Positions 6,401-9,391 of a stretch of 9,391 nt of DNA are shown here, piece after piece. The stretch spans positions 1 through 9,391 of the forward strand of contig JAGDDO010000317.1 of NCBI GenBank assembly GCA_017848205.1, in the 5' to 3' direction. Origin of the DNA: Oscillospiraceae bacterium (GTDB taxonomy: Bacteria; Bacillota_A; Clostridia; Oscillospirales; Ruminococcaceae). Position 1 is the stretch's first letter, and the number at the start of each line of letters is the position of its first letter. The notes under the pieces were generated by a model. It was not told where the DNA came from. It was given only the letters and a program-made list of their open reading frames with translations, and did no database searches. A program made the position numbers and the translations under genes.

Positions 6401-6436
6401 GATAAATAGGTGTAATTTTTTATACACTGAATTATC
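6401..6436 (+). promoter_or_regulatory. Imperfect hairpin in the GH48 leader
   Basis: GATAA (6401-6405) pairs with TTATC (6432-6436) and GTGTA (6410-6414) with TACAC (6423-6427), around an 8-nt AT-rich loop, with a poorly paired internal stretch of four positions. It begins about 10 nt after the inferred transcription start. It may stabilise the message. A second AT-only dyad ATTATT/AATAAT lies at 6456-6471. Confidence 0.35.
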
Positions 6437-6494
6437 ACTATTCTGCACGGTACGCATTATTTTTTAATAATCCAAAAATTTTGAGAGGAGAATT

Positions 6495-9026
6495 ATGAAA
6501 ATGGTTCTTAAGAAGACAAAAAAAGCAATCGCTTTCGCGCTTTCTCTTTCCATGCTCGCTGCAGTAGCTTCACCAATCACAGCTTCTGCTAAGGTAAACG
6601 GAAAAGAAGGCAGAACACTTCCTGAAAAGTTCGGCGACGATACTTACAAGAATATGTTCGACTCACTCTACGATGACGTTGTAACAAACGGTACAGCTAA
6701 CGGCTACCTTTCAAAGGACGGTATTCCATACCACGCAGTTGAAACAGTTATCGTTGAAGCTCCTGACTACGGTCACGAAACAACTTCAGAAGCTATGTCA
6801 TACCTCGTATGGATTGCTGCAATGAAGGATAACCTCAGCGGCAAGTCAGGCGAACTCGCTAAGGCTTGGAAGGTAATGGAAACAATGATCCCGGACAACC
6901 AGAAGGGATTCATGACAAAGACAGAACCATCAGCTACATATTCAGACGAATGGGAAGAACCAGAAATGTATCCAACAGATATGGCTACAGGCAACAACGG
7001 TCTCAACCCAATCCACAAGAACTTCTGCTCAGCATACGGTTCAGACAGCGGTCTTTACCTCATGCACTGGCTCGCAGACGTTGATGACTGGTACGGATTC
7101 GGCGGCGGCAGCGGCAAGTTCACATTCATCAACACATTCCAGCGTGGTGAACAGGAATCATGCTTCGAAACAATCCCACAGGGCTGTGTAGAAGAACTCA
7201 AGTACGGCGAATCAGGCAGAGGTATCAAGGGTGCATTCACAACTGAAGACAAGGTTGCTGAACAGTACGCTTACACAACCGCTCCTGACGCTGAAGAACG
7301 TGCTATCCAGGGTGTTTACTGGGCAAACAGATGGGGCGTTGGCGACTCATCAGTAGAAAAGCTCGCTGGTAAGATGACTGACGAACTCCGTAACGACATG
7401 TTCGACAAGTACTACAAGAAGATCAGCGAAACAACAACAAAGAACGATACATCAGCAGGCTATGACGGATGCCACTACCTCATGGCATGGTACACATCAT
7501 GGGGCGGCGCTCTCGACGGTTCATGGACATGGCAGATCGGATGCTCACACTGCCACCAGTTCTACCAGAACGCTCTCATGGCATACGCTGCTGTTGACAA
7601 GAAGAATACATCTATCAGCGGCAACATGAAGGCTGACGGCGCAGCTAAGGACTGGGCAGAATCATTCGAGAGACAGCTCGAATTCTATGAATGGCTCCAG
7701 TCAGCTGAAGGTCCGTTCGCAGGCGGTGCTACAAACAGCTGGGCAGGACGTTACGAAGCTTATCCAAGCGGACGTTCAACATTCTACGGCATGGCTTATG
7801 TACCACACCCAGTTTACGCTGACCCGGGTTCAAACGGCTGGATCGGTAACCAGGTATGGGCTACACAGCGTATTGCTGAACTCTACTATGCAGCTAAGGA
7901 AGACGGCGACACAAAGACAGCAGACAGATGTAAAGTTATGCTCGACAAGTGGGTTGGCTGGTTCCTCAAGAGCCTTAAGTGGAACAAGGCTGATGAAGAC
8001 GGCAATCAGGTACCATTCCAGATGCCTTCTAACCTCGTATGGGGCGACAACGCACAGCCTGACACATACGCTAACAAGAAGCCAGATAACGCTAACCTCA
8101 CATTCACAATCTCAAGCTACGGCTACTCAGACGTTGGTTGCTTAAGCTCACTTGCTAACACACTTCTCTGGTACGCAGCTGCTGAAGAAGTTAAGCCAGG
8201 CACAAGCGACGGTTCAGAACAGGGCATCCAGGCTTACAACGTAGCTAAGACACTCATCGACGCTATGTGGGTATGCTACCGTGACGATATCGGTGTATCA
8301 CACCCTGAATCAAACGGAAGCCTTTCAAGAATCTTCGAGCAGGATGTATGGGTTCCAAAGACATACAACGGCAAGATGCCTAACGGCGATGCTATCACAA
8401 ACGGAATCAAGTTCATCGACATCAGAACAATGTACAGAGATGACAAGACATTCCAGGAACTCGAAAGCTACTACAAGACAAACGGCGATACAAAGAAGTT
8501 TGAACTTAACTACCACAGATTCTGGCACATTGGTGACTACCTCATGGCAGTTGGTACAATGGCAACTCTCTTCCCAGACGCAGTTCCTGACAAGGATTAT
8601 GCTATGGACAAGGAAATTCCTGAAGAAAGAATCGGCAGTGCTAAGGCTAACAAAGGTCCTGCAGATCCTACAACAGCTCCTACAGCTACAGTTGATCCTA
8701 CTAAGGAAACTTCACCTTCACCAGCTCCAACTGAAACACCTTCACCAAAGCCAACTGAAACAACTTCACCTTCACCAGACCCAACAGAGCCTACAAAGCC
8801 GGTTGAATCTCCGACTCCTTCAGAAGAAGGACTCCTCGGTGACGTTGACCTCAGCGGTACTATCGACGTAACTGACCTTTCAACACTTTCACTCAGCCTC
8901 GTTGACAAGAAGGAACTCAAGGGCCAGTCATTCACAAACGCTGACGTTACAAAGGATGGTAAGGTAGACCTTACAGACCTTGCAACACTCAGACAGTATC
9001 TCTCAAAGAAGATCACAAAGTTCTGA
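6495..9026 (+). CDS. cel48A: Dockerin-bearing GH48 cellulase (processive cellobiohydrolase), cellulosomal
   Basis: GH48 enzymes release cellobiose processively from cellulose chain ends by inversion and are the dominant exocellulases of cellulosomes. The 843-residue product has a signal peptide (basic start, hydrophobic core about 11-28, likely cleavage A30-S-A32), a GH48 catalytic domain (about 40-700), a 59-residue Pro/Thr/Ser linker (721-779) and a C-terminal dockerin (about 780-840). The GH48 hallmark APDYGH94-ETTSE99 is intact; E99 is the likely proton donor by recalled alignment with CelF E55. The segment around C350-SHCHQFYQNAL is also family-like. No CBM is present. Dockerin loops are D783-D794 and D817-D828. 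AGGAG (6486-6490) is only 4 nt before the ATG at 6495 and 10 nt before the ATG at 6501, so translation may begin two codons later. Codons are strongly biased (Pro CCA, Thr ACA, Asn AAC), unlike the ABC genes, suggesting high expression. The symbol follows usual Ruminococcus naming. Confidence 0.96.
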   Translation: MKMVLKKTKKAIAFALSLSMLAAVASPITASAKVNGKEGRTLPEKFGDDTYKNMFDSLYDDVVTNGTANGYLSKDGIPYHAVETVIVEAPDYGHETTSEAMSYLVWIAAMKDNLSGKSGELAKAWKVMETMIPDNQKGFMTKTEPSATYSDEWEEPEMYPTDMATGNNGLNPIHKNFCSAYGSDSGLYLMHWLADVDDWYGFGGGSGKFTFINTFQRGEQESCFETIPQGCVEELKYGESGRGIKGAFTTEDKVAEQYAYTTAPDAEERAIQGVYWANRWGVGDSSVEKLAGKMTDELRNDMFDKYYKKISETTTKNDTSAGYDGCHYLMAWYTSWGGALDGSWTWQIGCSHCHQFYQNALMAYAAVDKKNTSISGNMKADGAAKDWAESFERQLEFYEWLQSAEGPFAGGATNSWAGRYEAYPSGRSTFYGMAYVPHPVYADPGSNGWIGNQVWATQRIAELYYAAKEDGDTKTADRCKVMLDKWVGWFLKSLKWNKADEDGNQVPFQMPSNLVWGDNAQPDTYANKKPDNANLTFTISSYGYSDVGCLSSLANTLLWYAAAEEVKPGTSDGSEQGIQAYNVAKTLIDAMWVCYRDDIGVSHPESNGSLSRIFEQDVWVPKTYNGKMPNGDAITNGIKFIDIRTMYRDDKTFQELESYYKTNGDTKKFELNYHRFWHIGDYLMAVGTMATLFPDAVPDKDYAMDKEIPEERIGSAKANKGPADPTTAPTATVDPTKETSPSPAPTETPSPKPTETTSPSPDPTEPTKPVESPTPSEEGLLGDVDLSGTIDVTDLSTLSLSLVDKKELKGQSFTNADVTKDGKVDLTDLATLRQYLSKKITKF
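8706..8786 (+). repeat. Degenerate tandem repeat encoding the GH48 linker
   Basis: Three units of 27, 24 and 30 nt (8706-8732, 8733-8756, 8757-8786) encode ETSPSPAPT, ETPSPKPT and ETTSPSPDPT. They form the core of the flexible linker between catalytic domain and dockerin. Such repeats vary in copy number by slippage between strains; that is general knowledge, not seen here. Confidence 0.7.
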
Positions 9027-9062
9027 TTATAAAACATTAAAAAACTTATAATTAAGTGTTTT

Positions 9063-9100
9063 ACGCTGTATCTGACTTCGGTCAGGTACAGCGTTTTTTA
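9063..9100 (+). terminator. Intrinsic terminator of the GH48 gene
   Basis: A 14-bp stem (9063-9076 with 9081-9094, one G-U pair) is capped by a C(TTCG)G tetraloop and followed by a T-run to 9099. It starts 36 nt after the GH48 stop. The UUCG loop closed by C-G is an unusually stable cap, so termination should be efficient and the 3' end well protected. Confidence 0.95.
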
Positions 9101-9191
9101 TTTCTTAAAAACTGTATGATTCCCCTTTAAAATGTACAAATCAGCTAATAGTAACCGGCAAATTTTTTTCATCGTTTACTGTATCAGTATA

Positions 9192-9220
9192 GTGACTTTT
9201 AGGTGCGACTGTGATATAAT
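9192..9220 (+). promoter_or_regulatory. Extended -10 promoter at the right end
   Basis: TGATATAAT (9212-9220) is a perfect extended -10, with GTGACT (9192-9197) as a 4-of-6 match to the -35 at 17 nt spacing. Transcription would start near 9227 and run rightwards into the hairpin region. It sits 92 nt after the GH48 terminator and so would begin an independent unit. Confidence 0.6.
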
Positions 9221-9226
9221 ATAATA

Positions 9227-9391
9227 GCGTAGGCAAACACACAGGGGTTGCAAAGGGAAACTCTGATCTGTTCATAAATCAGAGTGGGGCACGGGGCGAA
9301 GCCCCGTAATCTCCTCACCCCGGCAATCCGGCGAAGCCGGATTGCCGGCTTAATCAGTGTTTTCTTATTTATTTGTTTATTTTTTTCATTG
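9227..9391 (+). ncRNA. Candidate structured leader or small RNA (three hairpins)
   Basis: After the promoter at 9192-9220 there are three consecutive stems: CTCTGAT/ATCAGAG (9261-9267 with 9278-9284), a 7-bp GC-rich stem with a GAA loop (9291-9307) and a 13-bp stem with a GAA loop (9320-9348). CTGAT at 9263-9267 could instead pair with ATCAG at 9353-9357, so two alternative folds are possible. The T-rich tail begins about 11 nt after the last stem, too far for an ideal terminator. It may be a leader of a gene beyond the window, a small RNA, or merely repeat DNA under a promoter. It matches no RNA family that I can name. Confidence 0.3.
9291..9348. repeat. Pair of GC-rich palindromes with identical GGC-GAA-GCC tips
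   Basis: ACGGGGC-GAA-GCCCCGT (9291-9307) and a 13-bp palindrome (9320-9332 with 9336-9348, loop GAA 9333-9335) lie 12 nt apart. The GC-rich arms contrast sharply with the AT-rich surroundings and share the same GC-GAA-GC tip. They resemble REP-like extragenic palindromes, which would occur in many copies in the genome; only this pair is visible here. Confidence 0.55.

Noticed and set aside
7687..8871. Open frames 7687-8145 and 8281-8871 in another plus frame within GH48
   Set aside because: Their proteins are low-complexity Gln/Leu/Ser/Thr-rich readings of biased GH48 codons and of the linker repeat, a typical frame-shifted shadow.
8597..9037. 146-codon minus-strand frame opposite the GH48 linker and dockerin
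   Set aside because: It is the antisense of the Pro/Thr/Ser linker, giving Gly/Val/Ser repeats, and its start lies between the GH48 stop and its terminator with no convincing promoter.
9132..9224. 30-codon frame starting at ATG 9132
   Set aside because: It has no ribosome-binding site, its 3' part overlaps the candidate promoter at 9192-9220, and it has no recognisable features.
9284..9391. GTG-started frame open to the window end, with Arg-rich start and a hydrophobic tail
   Set aside because: The frame reads straight through both palindromes, and the hydrophobic part comes from the T-rich end of the window. AAAGGG is about 24 nt away, too far for initiation. More sequence would be needed to reopen the question.

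Overview
The window looks like chromosomal DNA from a fibre-degrading, low-to-moderate-GC Firmicute of the cellulosome-forming Ruminococcus type (R. flavefaciens or R. champanellensis are the nearest fits). The evidence is a secreted family 48 cellulase ending in a Pro/Thr/Ser linker and a type I-like dockerin, a secreted family 9 cellulase, Gram-positive Shine-Dalgarno sites (AAAGGA, AGGAGG) and AT-rich intergenic promoters. The genus assignment is inferred from recalled family features, not from a database search.

Layout from left to right. Positions 1-1028 (minus) hold the N-terminal 342 codons of a GH9 cellulase whose 3' end lies outside the window. Its upstream region (1029-1207) has a candidate promoter overlapped by a 10-bp perfect inverted repeat, plus a second, weaker inverted repeat. 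A strong intrinsic terminator (1208-1248) closes a four-gene minus-strand operon spanning 5975 down to 1273. In transcription order the operon encodes a GldA-like ABC ATPase, a GldF-like ABC-2 permease, a GldG-like membrane-anchored auxiliary protein and a DUF4340 membrane-anchored protein. The last three overlap by 4 nt at each junction. The ATPase and permease are separated by 97 nt containing three small hairpins. The operon has its own candidate extended -10 promoter near 6066, a leader hairpin and a two-codon mini-ORF ending 1 nt before the ATPase start.

The 519-nt gap 5976-6494 separates this operon from the divergent GH48 gene (6495-9026, plus). GH48 is preceded by a near-consensus promoter (TTGACA-17-TACAAT) with a perfect 12-bp palindrome in its spacer and an approximately 104-nt leader. 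It is followed by a C(UUCG)G-capped terminator. The last 290 nt contain no convincing gene, but show an extended -10 promoter followed by three hairpins, two of them GC-rich with GAA loops. This could be a small RNA, a leader for a gene beyond the window, or palindromic repeats.

How the genes may work together: GH9 and GH48 enzymes are the classic synergistic pair of cellulosomes. The ABC operon is of a known but functionally unresolved type, named after Bacteroidetes gliding genes although these bacteria do not glide. Its position between two cellulase genes may be coincidental or may point to a cell-envelope role. I found no wholly new protein system. The less ordinary signals are regulatory: palindromes and direct repeats at three promoters, a mini-ORF coupling signal, and the structured unit at the right end.
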